Assembly: GCA_023265215.1 (NCBI GenBank)
Contig: JAHFUH010000266.1
Location: forward strand, 1-5,672
Reading direction: 5' to 3'
DNA from: Acidobacteriota bacterium
Lineage (GTDB): Bacteria; Acidobacteriota; UBA6911
Length of the DNA stretch: 5,672 nt
Both the position numbers and the translations under genes were made by a program. The notes under the pieces were generated by a model that worked only from the letters and a program-made list of their open reading frames with translations, ran no database searches and was not told the origin of the DNA. Every line of letters begins with the position of its first letter. Position 1 is the first letter of the stretch. This document shows, piece by piece, positions 1 through 4,982 of this stretch.

Positions 1-1
1 G

Positions 2-292
2 AAAGCCAATCTTGGGCGCCTTCAGCCTCCCACTGGCTTTGACATCGCATTCACCGAAATCCGAACCTATTTCAAGCAGACAAATCCGGCAGACAATCCG
101 GAGCTTGCTCCGAAGATGCCCATCAAAGATCGAATGCTGTATTTGCTCAAAGCCGGGGAAATGTCCTGCGAGGAGATAGCCGACGCAATCGACGCTAAAG
201 CCGATACCGTTCGCCGGACGGCTCAAAAGCACAAAGGTCTCTTTACAGTGCTACAAGGAGGGAAAGTTGCGCTATTGCAACGAGTTAGCTAA
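2..292 (+). CDS. C-terminal part of a probable element replication protein (helicase/primase class), partial
   Basis: An open frame enters from the left edge and ends at TAA 290-292, giving 96 visible residues. The first third (KANLGRLQPPTGFDIAFTEI) resembles the end of the RecA/AAA-type helicase core of plasmid and phage replication proteins. It is followed by a compact helical domain (about residues 42-96: IKDRMLYLLKAGEMSCEEIA, then DTVRR, then a GGKVALL wing) that reads as a winged helix-turn-helix. A C-terminal winged helix is common in AAA helicase/primase replication proteins of integrative plasmids and satellites, where it binds origin DNA. The repeat-rich stretch directly downstream fits that role. 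The catalytic part is outside the window, so primase versus helicase cannot be settled. Coding status is secure; function is an inference. Confidence 0.6.
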   Translation, partial: KANLGRLQPPTGFDIAFTEIRTYFKQTNPADNPELAPKMPIKDRMLYLLKAGEMSCEEIADAIDAKADTVRRTAQKHKGLFTVLQGGKVALLQRVS

Positions 293-482
293 TTTCGGAC
301 GAAACGTCCTGAAATGGGATTTCTCGGACGCGTCCGGACGACTCCCATCGTTAGGTCACAATGCTATGGTAAACATTGCATTTCCAATTATTTGCAGTTC
401 GGCCGATTCGTCCGGATTTTTAAAATTGACGTCTCGGACGGACGCCCCCTCCCTCTTTAGAGGGGGCCGTCCGGCGTCCGGG
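293..482. repeat. Cluster of CGGAC/GTCCG inverted and direct repeats; candidate origin or operator
   Basis: The gap between the replication gene and the first HTH gene carries many copies of CGGACG or its complement: 296-301, 325-330, 331-340 (CGTCCGGACG, self-complementary), 409-416, 435-444 (two overlapping copies), 469-473 and 476-480. Positions 325-336 (CGGACGCGTCCG) form a perfect 12-base palindrome. It sits inside a larger inverted repeat, ATGGGA (314-319) with TCCCAT (343-348). Dense short repeats beside a replication gene are what iteron origins and replication-protein operators look like. No coding frame in the gap looks real. Confidence 0.5.
439..473. other. Strong G+C-rich hairpin in the repeat region
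   Basis: GCCCCCTC (444-451) pairs exactly with GAGGGGGC (460-467) around the loop 452-459. The stem extends outward as CGGAC (439-443) with GTCCG (469-473) if C468 is bulged, giving about 13 pairs. No T-run follows on either strand, so it is a poor intrinsic terminator. An origin structure, attenuator or RNA processing site fits better. It lies about 90 bases upstream of the first HTH gene. Confidence 0.5.
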
Positions 483-562
483 AATCCGAAAAGAAAAAAC
501 AGCTTTAGAAAAGCACAAACTCTCACCAGGAATATTTGAGCAACCAAGAAAAGGATTTCAAA

Positions 563-841
563 ATGGACGCGAAACTTTTAACCGTTGATGACCTGGCCGC
601 CCGGCTGTCGGTCAAAACAAGCTGGCTATACCAGAATCATCGAAACCTCGGGCTGCCGGCTATCAAGCTTGGAAATCAGCTCCGATTTGATCCGGCTGAC
701 GTTGACGCCTTCATTGAGTCTACAAAAACCGGCAGGCTAACCCGAAAATCTTCGGTTTGTATGACCGATTCCGTTAGGAAAGTGCAAAGAATTCAAGAGG
801 TTGCAAAGCCAGTCAACGCCAATCAACAAAATCCGGCTTGA
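563..841 (+). CDS. Excisionase-like helix-turn-helix DNA-binding protein
   Basis: A 92-residue protein with a single MerR-like/HTH_17 domain at about residues 5-52. The LLTVDDLAARLSVKTSWLYQ segment is the helix-turn-helix, IKLGNQLRF the wing, and DPADVDAFIE the closing helix. This is the standard pattern of the excisionase/AlpA-like family, small proteins that bind element DNA to steer recombination or transcription. The basic, Gln/Asn-rich tail (residues 53-92) is not conserved-looking. ATG 563 is chosen because AAGGA (551-555) sits 7 bases upstream; a TTG at 536 would add nine residues with a poorer SD. Its place between a replication gene and an integrase supports a role as recombination directionality factor or element regulator, but which one is not visible. 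Confidence 0.75.
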   Translation: MDAKLLTVDDLAARLSVKTSWLYQNHRNLGLPAIKLGNQLRFDPADVDAFIESTKTGRLTRKSSVCMTDSVRKVQRIQEVAKPVNANQQNPA

Positions 842-897
842 CGAAACTGATCGAGGATTTAGGCATCCGCGTACGCGTCTTTGTCCGAGGTTGAACA

Positions 898-924
898 ATG
901 AAAAGCAAGCGCAACGACTTATGA
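898..924 (+). CDS. Possible 8-codon leader ORF coupled to the next gene
   Basis: ATG 898 opens an eight-codon frame (MKSKRNDL) that stops at TGA 922-924. GAGG (887-890) lies 7 bases upstream, a good SD distance. Its stop overlaps the ATG of the following HTH gene as ATGA (921-924), the classic arrangement for translational coupling. The HTH gene has no SD of its own at ATG 921, so ribosomes finishing this mini-ORF may be what start it. The ORF is too short for any composition test; this is an inference from signals alone. Confidence 0.3.
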   Translation: MKSKRNDL

Positions 925-1124
925 CCTATTTTCCAGACCGCCGCTATTTCAGAATTGACGAGCTGAGCTACGAAATGCGAGTCTGCATTGAAACGGTTCG
1001 CCGCTGGATCCGGGATGATCGGATTGAGCACATTCACTTGCCGAAGAAGATTCTCATTCCCCGGGATGAATTCAAAAAAGTGCTGAAGCATGGTCCTAGA
1101 CCTAAACCATATAGCGCAAAGTAG
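921..1124 (+). CDS. Second small helix-turn-helix protein of the element
   Basis: A 67-residue protein from ATG 921. The core is YFRIDELSYEMRVCIETVRR followed by WIRDDRIEHIHLPKKILIPRDEF: helix, turn, recognition helix (ETVRRWI), a short wing and a closing strand/helix. This matches the MerR-like/excisionase HTH fold (HTH_17 type) and is a second, diverged member next to the protein at 563-841. The frame is open upstream to a TTG at 801, but that would overlap the preceding gene by 41 bases; an in-frame TTG at 891 abuts its GAGG too closely. ATG 921 has no SD and overlaps the stop of an 8-codon leader. Two HTH proteins in series suggest a switch, for example one controlling excision and one transcription; this is inferred from context. 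Confidence 0.65.
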   Translation: MTYFPDRRYFRIDELSYEMRVCIETVRRWIRDDRIEHIHLPKKILIPRDEFKKVLKHGPRPKPYSAK

Positions 1125-1163
1125 CCATAAATAGCCCTGTCCTGCGGGCATAAGGTCCGGAGA

Positions 1164-1185
1164 CACAAGTTCCAAAGCACAAGTT
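1164..1185 (+). repeat. Direct repeat CACAAGTT x2
   Basis: CACAAGTT occurs at 1164-1171 and again at 1178-1185, 14 bases start to start, in the 97-base gap between the second HTH gene and the 99-residue ORF. A TCCGGA, the core of the origin-region repeat, lies at 1156-1161. The pair could be a binding site for one of the element HTH proteins; nothing else shows this. Confidence 0.35.
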
Positions 1186-1221
1186 AAGGGGTGCAACGAT
1201 CTTAAGCAATGGAGCCAACAA

Positions 1222-1521
1222 ATGACCACTTACCAATTGACCCGGGAAGAAATGGAAACCGTTATTCAAAGGAGTTCTTCAAGCCAGATGTGGAATATCT
1301 GCACAGCCGATCCGCGCATTATCCGGAGAATGGAGAAGCAGGGATATAAACCGGACGCCCGGCCGAATCCTTGGGGCTATGTTTCCTTCACCCTTCCTTT
1401 TGACCGGGTGAGGATTGCCAAAGCGGAGAAGAGCAAGCGCGGATTTGCCATAAAGAAACCCATGGCGCTGCATAACAACACAGTCCCTGGGAATCAAAGT
1501 TCATCGGCAATGGTTTCATAA
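1222..1521 (+). CDS. Hypothetical element protein, 99 residues
   Basis: ATG 1222 is preceded by GGAG (1211-1214) 7 bases upstream. The N-terminal 70 residues look like a compact mixed helix/strand domain: a helical start (TREEMETVIQRSS), then MWNICTADPRIIRRMEKQGY, an NPWGYVSFTLP strand and a short basic stretch (RVRIAKAEKSKRG). Small proteins of this look, with a W...TADP..IR.ME..GY core, occur in phage and island regulatory clusters, but no function is known to me. The C-terminal 20 residues are Ser/Asn-rich and probably disordered. It is collinear with the two HTH genes and may be in the same transcript. No catalytic motif or membrane segment is visible. Confidence 0.6.
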   Translation: MTTYQLTREEMETVIQRSSSSQMWNICTADPRIIRRMEKQGYKPDARPNPWGYVSFTLPFDRVRIAKAEKSKRGFAIKKPMALHNNTVPGNQSSSAMVS

Positions 1522-1575
1522 GGGGAAGGAGCAGTGAACCTCAAATGCAAAGGCGTTAAGCGCGTTATAATGCGT

Positions 1576-2207
1576 CTATTCCACTTTAGCCCGACCGAAC
1601 GACTTCGCAATGATGCTTTTAGCTTCGCCGGGTTTGAATTCGTGGGTGAACTTTTTTGTTCGAGGCCTATCCAGAACAGATGCTGCGCCATCGCTAGGAA
1701 GGACAAAGAAGCATTCTATGGCAAGAATGTCGAAGGCTTTGACTTTCTGCCGGAGCAGGCCATTGGCGGTTTGCATCCATTGACCGGGCATAATCTTATT
1801 GGGCTTCCCAGTTATTGAATTTACTAAATAGACGATTGCATTATCCTCAACTGGCTTCGTTCTCTCTATATCCAAATATTGCCGTAGAACAATGCGCCCG
1901 CTTCCAATCGGCAGGTGCGCATCATTACGAATTAAAAAGGAAAGGTGCCCGTAGTAGCCGACAGTTGATGTCACCTGCGGATCGGCAATGATCAAGCGTT
2001 CTTCCGCGCTATCCTGTTTTGCGTCTTCGTCGATGGTCGGCAGTTTGCCTCTCTCTGAAGGAAGGGTGACAGGAAGAGGGCTTCCTTGTCCAGAAGGTGA
2101 TTGATCGTCAACGGCAACAATGGCAACAACGGCAACCTCTTTCTTGCCAGCCGTCAGAAAGCCATTGGCAAGCACGAAGAGAACGGCAAAACCGATTAGT
2201 TTTTCAT
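1576..2207 (-). CDS. Probable secreted or membrane-anchored protein, unrecognised; one base short near its start
   Basis: The reverse frame ending at TAG 1578-1576 encodes an unfamiliar protein: a hydrophobic N-terminus (LIGFAVLFVLANGFL), a Pro/Ser-rich acidic linker, then a strand-rich domain (GYYGHLSFLIRNDAHLP, later a GQWMQTANGLL segment) and a basic tail. I do not recognise the family; the layout suggests an exported or membrane-anchored protein. The frame is open back to 2352, but its best start is out of frame. ATG 2207-2205 has GAGGAG four bases upstream and a promoter at 2241-2270, yet reads ATG AAA AAC TAA. With one more A in the A5 run it would read MKKLIGFAVLF and join the long frame (about 210 residues). 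The length given is therefore not a multiple of three. Without correction, an in-frame GTG inside the hydrophobic segment is a poor alternative. It is the only leftward gene in the element, so probably cargo. Confidence 0.55.
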
Positions 2208-2240
2208 ATGACTCCTCGGGGCAAATTGGGTTTGATCGAG

Positions 2241-2270
2241 ATGATACATTGACAATCGCAATCAATGCAA
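2241..2270 (-). promoter_or_regulatory. Candidate promoter for the reverse-strand gene
   Basis: On the reverse strand TTGCAT (2270-2265) and TATCAT (2246-2241) are separated by 18 bases. Transcription would start near 2234, giving a leader of about 27 bases that contains the GAGGAG site at 2217-2212 just before ATG 2207. Its position argues that the open frame upstream of 2207 is not translated. Confidence 0.4.
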
Positions 2271-2280
2271 CAAAGGAAAT

Positions 2281-2310
2281 TTGAAATATGCCACAAGTGC
2301 AAACTAATCT
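2281..2310 (+). promoter_or_regulatory. Candidate promoter for the ribbon-helix-helix gene
   Basis: TTGAAA (2281-2286) and TAATCT (2305-2310) are 18 bases apart, about 40 bases upstream of ATG 2351. It diverges from the reverse-strand candidate promoter at 2241-2270, so 2208-2350 acts as a divergent control region. Confidence 0.4.
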
Positions 2311-2330
2311 TGTTTGAAATATTACAGAAA

Positions 2331-2344
2331 TCATGCAATCATGA
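2331..2344. promoter_or_regulatory. Inverted repeat TCATG-CAAT-CATGA, possible operator
   Basis: A 5-base perfect inverted repeat with a 4-base spacer lies 6 bases before the start codon of the ribbon-helix-helix gene, downstream of its candidate promoter. Proteins of this family usually bind short repeats in their own promoter, so autoregulation is a reasonable inference. The sequence alone does not prove it. Confidence 0.3.
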
Positions 2345-2350
2345 TAAAGC

Positions 2351-2614
2351 ATGAAGCGAATTACAATCGACCTATCAGAAGAGATTTACAGGGAATTAAA
2401 AATCCGTTGCGCCACGGCAGGGGTTACAATGGCCGACGTGGTGCGAGAACTCCTCGAAAGAACCTTAAAAATAAAGAACGTGGACCGGGATTTTACGGAG
2501 TCGATGAAGAAAATCGAGAGCGAAAGCAAGGAAATCAAGGACGTAATGAAAGAAAAGGAGGCATCCAGAAAAAGGTTTTTCGAAGGATTGAAGAAGTCAG
2601 ACAAGAAACTATAA
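2351..2614 (+). CDS. Ribbon-helix-helix (CopG/Arc-type) DNA-binding protein with charged coiled tail
   Basis: An 87-residue protein. Residues 1-40 match the ribbon-helix-helix fold: KRITIDLSEEIYRELKIRC gives the DNA-contacting strand and first helix, ATAGVTMADVVRELLER the turn and second helix. The rest (about 45-87) is a highly charged Lys/Glu helix with no Pro, likely a coiled coil or partner-binding tail. CopG-like proteins of this layout serve as antitoxins, plasmid partition (ParG-like) or copy-control repressors. No toxin or ParA gene is visible nearby, so the role is open. The start has no strong SD (only ATAAAG upstream), but the fold begins at residue 1. A divergent promoter region and an inverted repeat lie just upstream. 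Confidence 0.75.
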   Translation: MKRITIDLSEEIYRELKIRCATAGVTMADVVRELLERTLKIKNVDRDFTESMKKIESESKEIKDVMKEKEASRKRFFEGLKKSDKKL

Positions 2615-2688
2615 CCCGCATGGCGGGGCCGCCAGGTGCTGCAAACACCGGACGGACCCTAACCAGCATTCCTACAACGGAGGAAAGC

Positions 2689-2958
2689 ATGGCTGAGAAG
2701 AAATCTACATCAAAACCCACACTCAAAGAAACACCGAAACAAAACCTTTCGCGGGAAACCGCCGAAGCAATCGCCACGGCGAAGACGAGCATTGAACGCT
2801 TCTCGAAAATGATGGAAGGCCTCGATGGATTTATTTCCCATGTAGAGGGCGACGACGATGCAAGCGGGATTACTTTCGGAGTGTCCTATATCGCTGACTT
2901 GATAATGCGGGACGACAACCGTATCGCCGAGAACCTTGGAAAGCTGTTGGAGCAGTAA
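2689..2958 (+). CDS. Hypothetical small protein, 89 residues
   Basis: ATG 2689 is preceded by GGAGG (2679-2683) at 5 bases, the best SD in the element interior; the longer open frame upstream overlaps the ribbon-helix-helix gene and is not coding. The protein has a basic, Thr/Lys-rich, probably disordered start (residues 1-20), a helix (TAEAIATAKTSIERFSKMME), an acidic turn (VEGDDDASG) and an amphipathic C-terminal helix pair (YIADLIMRDDNRIAENLGKL). I do not recognise the family. It lies 74 bases after the ribbon-helix-helix gene and 45 before the integrase, probably in one transcript. A helical partner of either neighbour is possible but unproven. Confidence 0.6.
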   Translation: MAEKKSTSKPTLKETPKQNLSRETAEAIATAKTSIERFSKMMEGLDGFISHVEGDDDASGITFGVSYIADLIMRDDNRIAENLGKLLEQ

Positions 2959-2971
2959 ACGAAACTCAATC

Positions 2972-2991
2972 GGGGCGCTTTCGAGCGTCCC
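2972..2991 (+). other. TTCG-loop hairpin just before the integrase ribosome binding site
   Basis: GGGGCGCT (2972-2979) pairs with AGCGTCCC (2984-2991), with one G-U, around the loop TTCG. The hairpin ends 2 bases before the GGAGG (2994-2998) that drives integrase translation. No T-run follows, so it is unlikely to be an intrinsic terminator. It could tune integrase translation or stabilise a processed mRNA end. Confidence 0.45.
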
Positions 2992-3003
2992 ATGGAGGGC
3001 TTA

Positions 3004-4164
3004 ATGGCGCGCGGAACTATCATCACCAGAACGACGAAGAAAGGCGAAAAACGCTACTATACGGCGCTATGGATCGAGACGCCGGACGGCGGAAAGGATC
3101 AGATTTGGCGTACCTTTGACCGCAAGCGGGCCGCCGAGGATTATCTTGACGAAGAAAGCAAGAAAGCTCGCGAAGGCGAATATATTGAACCGTCTCACAT
3201 GAAATTCAAGGATTTCACAGCCGAGTGGATTGAGAAATATCCCAAGCTGGCCAAACGGCCCATGAAGCCGTCAACCTTCGCTGGCTATTGTTCGGTTATC
3301 GACAAGCACCTGAATCCCTTTTTCGGGATGATGAACCTCGGGCAGATCAGGGCTGCGACGATCGATAAGGATTTTCGCGCACAGTTGCCGGAGGGTTTGG
3401 CGGAGAACACCAAGCGAAATATCTTGATGCTGCTGCGAACAATACTGCAATCGGCTGCGGAATGGGATCTGCTGCCTGGGAATCCTTTCACAGCTCGCCG
3501 AAAGGTCCGCGTTCCCGCATCACCGAGGGAAAAGAAGGGCCGGGCTTTGAATCCCGAGGAGATAAAGAAACTCATCGATACCTGCGAAGGGGAAACAAAA
3601 ACAATCGTTGCCGCGACTCTTTTAACGGGCATGAGGCGCGCTGAGGTCTTCGGGCTGCGCGAATCGGATATCGATCTCGAAAAGAATCTGATTCACATCC
3701 AGCAAACAATTTTCTGGAAGCAGGGGAAGACCTGGAAGCCCGAGGAGCAAGGCCCGGTGTTCGTGGCGCCGAAGTCAAAAGCCAGTGTCCGCAAAATCGA
3801 TTTGTCGCCTACTCTGCGAAAGATGCTGCTTGAGCATAGGCTACGGAAGGGAAATTCCGAAGGCTTGGTGTTTGCCAATCCGGACGGAAGCCCCCGGGAT
3901 CCGCGCTCATTTGCGAAATACGAATTCAGGCCTGCGGTTAAAAAGGCCGAACTTGGCGCGCTGCGGTTTCATGATCTTCGCCATACCTTCGGAAGCCTGA
4001 AAATCGCACAGAATGAAGACCTGCTTTACGTGTGCCGGCAGATGGGGCACAGCTCGATTAACATCACGGTTGATATTTATGGGCACCTCCTCCGCGAAAC
4101 AAATCCCGAGGCGGCCGCCAGAACTGATGCAATGATTTTCGGCAAGAATTCGGCCGCTTGTTGA
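3004..4164 (+). CDS. int: Tyrosine recombinase (phage/island integrase)
   Basis: A 386-residue site-specific recombinase that would integrate and excise the element by strand exchange through a covalent 3'-phosphotyrosine link. Residues 1-50 look like an arm-binding strand domain (RYYTALWIETPDGG). About 55-150 is the SAM-like core-binding domain (MKFKDFTAEWIEKY, then FAGYCSVIDKHLNPFFG). From about 170 onward is the catalytic domain, with the full set visible: Arg211 in TGMRRAE, Lys257 in APKSKAS, His323 and Arg326 in FHDLRHTF, His349 in GHSS, and Tyr359 in DIYGH. Length is normal for P4/lambda-like island integrases. ATG 3004 has GGAGG (2994-2998) at 5 bases; the upstream ATG 2992 overlaps that site. 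It ends 81 bases before a tRNA-Val, the usual kind of target for this family. Confidence 0.95.
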   Translation: MARGTIITRTTKKGEKRYYTALWIETPDGGKDQIWRTFDRKRAAEDYLDEESKKAREGEYIEPSHMKFKDFTAEWIEKYPKLAKRPMKPSTFAGYCSVIDKHLNPFFGMMNLGQIRAATIDKDFRAQLPEGLAENTKRNILMLLRTILQSAAEWDLLPGNPFTARRKVRVPASPREKKGRALNPEEIKKLIDTCEGETKTIVAATLLTGMRRAEVFGLRESDIDLEKNLIHIQQTIFWKQGKTWKPEEQGPVFVAPKSKASVRKIDLSPTLRKMLLEHRLRKGNSEGLVFANPDGSPRDPRSFAKYEFRPAVKKAELGALRFHDLRHTFGSLKIAQNEDLLYVCRQMGHSSINITVDIYGHLLRETNPEAAARTDAMIFGKNSAAC

Positions 4165-4178
4165 TAGGTGTTGATTGG
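4159..4178 (+). repeat. Tandem 10-base direct repeat at the integrase 3' end
   Basis: TGTTGATAGG (4159-4168) is followed at once by TGTTGATTGG (4169-4178), one mismatch. The pair spans the integrase stop codon and lies between int and the tRNA, where integrase arm sites or the att core would be expected. Confidence 0.35.
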
Positions 4179-4189
4179 AGGCCTATTTT
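4164..4189 (+). terminator. Weak terminator candidate after int
   Basis: ATAGG (4164-4168) pairs with CCTAT (4182-4186), followed by TTT. The stem is only 5 pairs with a 13-base loop, so termination would be inefficient. It is the only hairpin with a following T-run between int and the tRNA. Confidence 0.2.
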
Positions 4190-4205
4190 GAGCCCTTCTT
4201 TAGCC

Positions 4206-4234
4206 TTCCAAAATTTAGATAAGTTTAGTATTAT
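4206..4234 (+). promoter_or_regulatory. Candidate tRNA promoter
   Basis: TTCCAA (4206-4211) and TATTAT (4229-4234) are 17 bases apart. Transcription would begin near 4241, just ahead of the mature tRNA 5' end at 4246. The -35 match is poor (3 of 6) and the region is A+T-rich, so chance is possible. Confidence 0.3.
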
Positions 4235-4245
4235 CAACGAACTTG

Positions 4246-4320
4246 GGGCGGTTAGCTCAGCGGCAGAGCATCGGTCTTACACACCGGGGGTCGCAGGTTC
4301 AAATCCTGCACCGCCCACCA
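4246..4320 (+). tRNA. tRNA-Val (anticodon UAC)
   Basis: A full cloverleaf can be drawn. The acceptor stem is GGGCGGT (4246-4252) with ACCGCCC (4310-4316). The D arm is GCTC...GAGC. The anticodon stem is TCGGT/ACCGG around the loop CTTACAC, with anticodon TAC at 4278-4280. The T arm is GCAGG/CCTGC around TTCAAAT (4293-4309). CCA is encoded (4318-4320). UAC reads GUA/GUG and, when modified, other valine codons. The gene is intact, and no second partial copy is visible elsewhere in the window. It lies just outside or at the edge of the element, beside the integrase. Confidence 0.95.
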
Positions 4321-4354
4321 ATTGCAGCCACAGAAACAGCAGGGTGCGGAATCT

Positions 4355-4477
4355 ATGAAAATATTGGAGACTTGTCCGATCTGCGGATCCGCAGTTGTTC
4401 GAGCAACGGAGCAATGCCTCACTTTTGGCTCTTCTTTCTTTTCAGGGAACAGCTCAAGTCCGGGGTCAAGCCTATGA
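4355..4477 (+). CDS. Tiny ORF with a CPICG zinc-knuckle-like motif; possible remnant
   Basis: ATG 4355 opens a 40-codon frame starting MKILETCPICGSAVVRATEQ. The CPICGS piece is like one half of a zinc ribbon, but the second CxxC is missing and the tail is low-complexity Ser/Gly, so it may be a truncated gene or chance. The upstream GCGGA is a weak SD. It lies 34 bases after the tRNA on the same strand. Confidence 0.25.
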   Translation: MKILETCPICGSAVVRATEQCLTFGSSFFSGNSSSPGSSL

Positions 4478-4611
4478 CCGAAATCCTGGAAAGCCGAGAT
4501 TGCCATTTACGGACATGCCGATAAGATACATCGAAGAGGGTTCGGACCAAAAACGACAGCGACAGACTTGACGCAAAAGATAAATACAAGCCGCTATTAG
4601 GTCTCCTCCTT

Positions 4612-4670
4612 CGGTTTCAATCTGAAAACCGAGCCCGGAAATCGAAAGGTTCCCGGGTTCTTCGTTTTTA
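4612..4670. terminator. Double hairpin, probable intrinsic terminator usable from both sides
   Basis: CGGTTT (4612-4617) pairs with AAACCG (4626-4631). The stronger stem is GAGCCCGG (4631-4638) with CCGGGTTC (4653-4660), one G-U. On + it is followed by TTCGTTTTT (4661-4669), a good U-tract. Read on the reverse strand it is followed by GGTTTTC. It lies between the small + ORF and a reverse-strand ORF that stops at 4668, as expected of a shared terminator for converging transcripts. Confidence 0.6.
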
Positions 4671-4832
4671 CTGGCCTTGATGCTTACAGCCACTGCCTGT
4701 TGTTTGAGAGCCCCGCATCTTTTTGTTTGTAATTGAAAACTGTGATTCGATCTCTTTGGCGTGATCAACAATATAAAGAGCCGGTTTCTCGATATTCTCC
4801 AGCAGCTTCATTGGAAACTCGCTCAGGTTCAA
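4668..4832 (-). CDS. Short reverse-strand ORF, possible gene remnant
   Basis: A reverse frame open from 4862 to TAA 4670-4668 reads ECGEWHKQKP, then LNLSEFPMKLLENIEKPALY and a charged, Ser/Thr-rich end. The middle (LLENIEKPALYIVDHAKEIE) looks like real protein, but there is no good start: TTG 4832 and ATG 4811 both lack an SD, and a TAG lies just upstream of 4862. The ORF stops right at the edge of a terminator hairpin, which favours former or present coding. Family unknown. It could be the 3' end of a decayed gene or a chance frame. Confidence 0.3.
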   Translation of the reverse strand: MNLSEFPMKLLENIEKPALYIVDHAKEIESQFSITNKKMRGSQTTGSGCKHQGQ

Positions 4833-4946
4833 GGGCTTTTGCTTGTGCCACTCCCCGCATTCCTAAAAGTGTGAAAAATGATGAGTAACGCGACAAGACC
4901 ACAGTTCTATTTTCGTCCCTTCAATAGAAATTCGCAATCCGCGCCA

Positions 4947-4976
4947 TTGACAGATTAAAGTCCAGATAGCAATAAT
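4947..4976 (+). promoter_or_regulatory. perR promoter
   Basis: A perfect TTGACA (4947-4952) and AATAAT (4971-4976, 5 of 6 to consensus) are 18 bases apart. Transcription is expected to start near 4983, almost on the GTG start candidate of perR. Confidence 0.55.
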
Positions 4977-4982
4977 TTGCAT

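Larger units (their letters stand above)
4321..4976. other. 650-base stretch without a confident gene
   Basis: Between the tRNA and perR no full-length gene is visible on either strand. The stretch holds a 40-codon CPICG ORF (4355-4477, +), a hairpin pair ending in a terminator (4612-4670), a short reverse-strand frame (4832-4668) and the perR promoter at the right end. Fragmentary coding-like pieces on both strands suggest a decayed region, as often found beside integration hot spots. Confidence 0.5.

Noticed and set aside
359..382. CAATG...CATTG and AATGC...GCATT inverted repeats
   Set aside because: Arms are only 5 bases with overlapping alternatives, as expected by chance; not listed as a separate operator.
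267..539. 90-codon + frame across the repeat region
   Set aside because: It starts inside the replication gene, runs through palindromes and hairpins, and its protein is low-complexity with no domain-like pattern or SD.
813..1229. 138-codon reverse frame
   Set aside because: It lies antisense to the second HTH gene, whose fold is clear; the reverse protein is Leu/Cys/Arg-rich and shadow-like.
1534..1818. 94-codon + frame with GTG start near GGGGAAGGAG
   Set aside because: It is antisense to the exported-protein gene; the SD is only 2 bases from GTG and the protein looks random. The SD-like string is noted as a possible scar instead.
2314..2688. Upstream extension of the 89-residue gene frame
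   Set aside because: It overlaps the RHH gene in another frame and is Arg/Gly/Asn-rich; the strong GGAGG before ATG 2689 marks the true start.
4472..4771. 99-codon reverse frame over the terminator
   Set aside because: It reads through both hairpins, has no SD, and overlaps another reverse frame that looks more protein-like. A stretch around the hairpin looks coding but is likely a by-product of the repeats.
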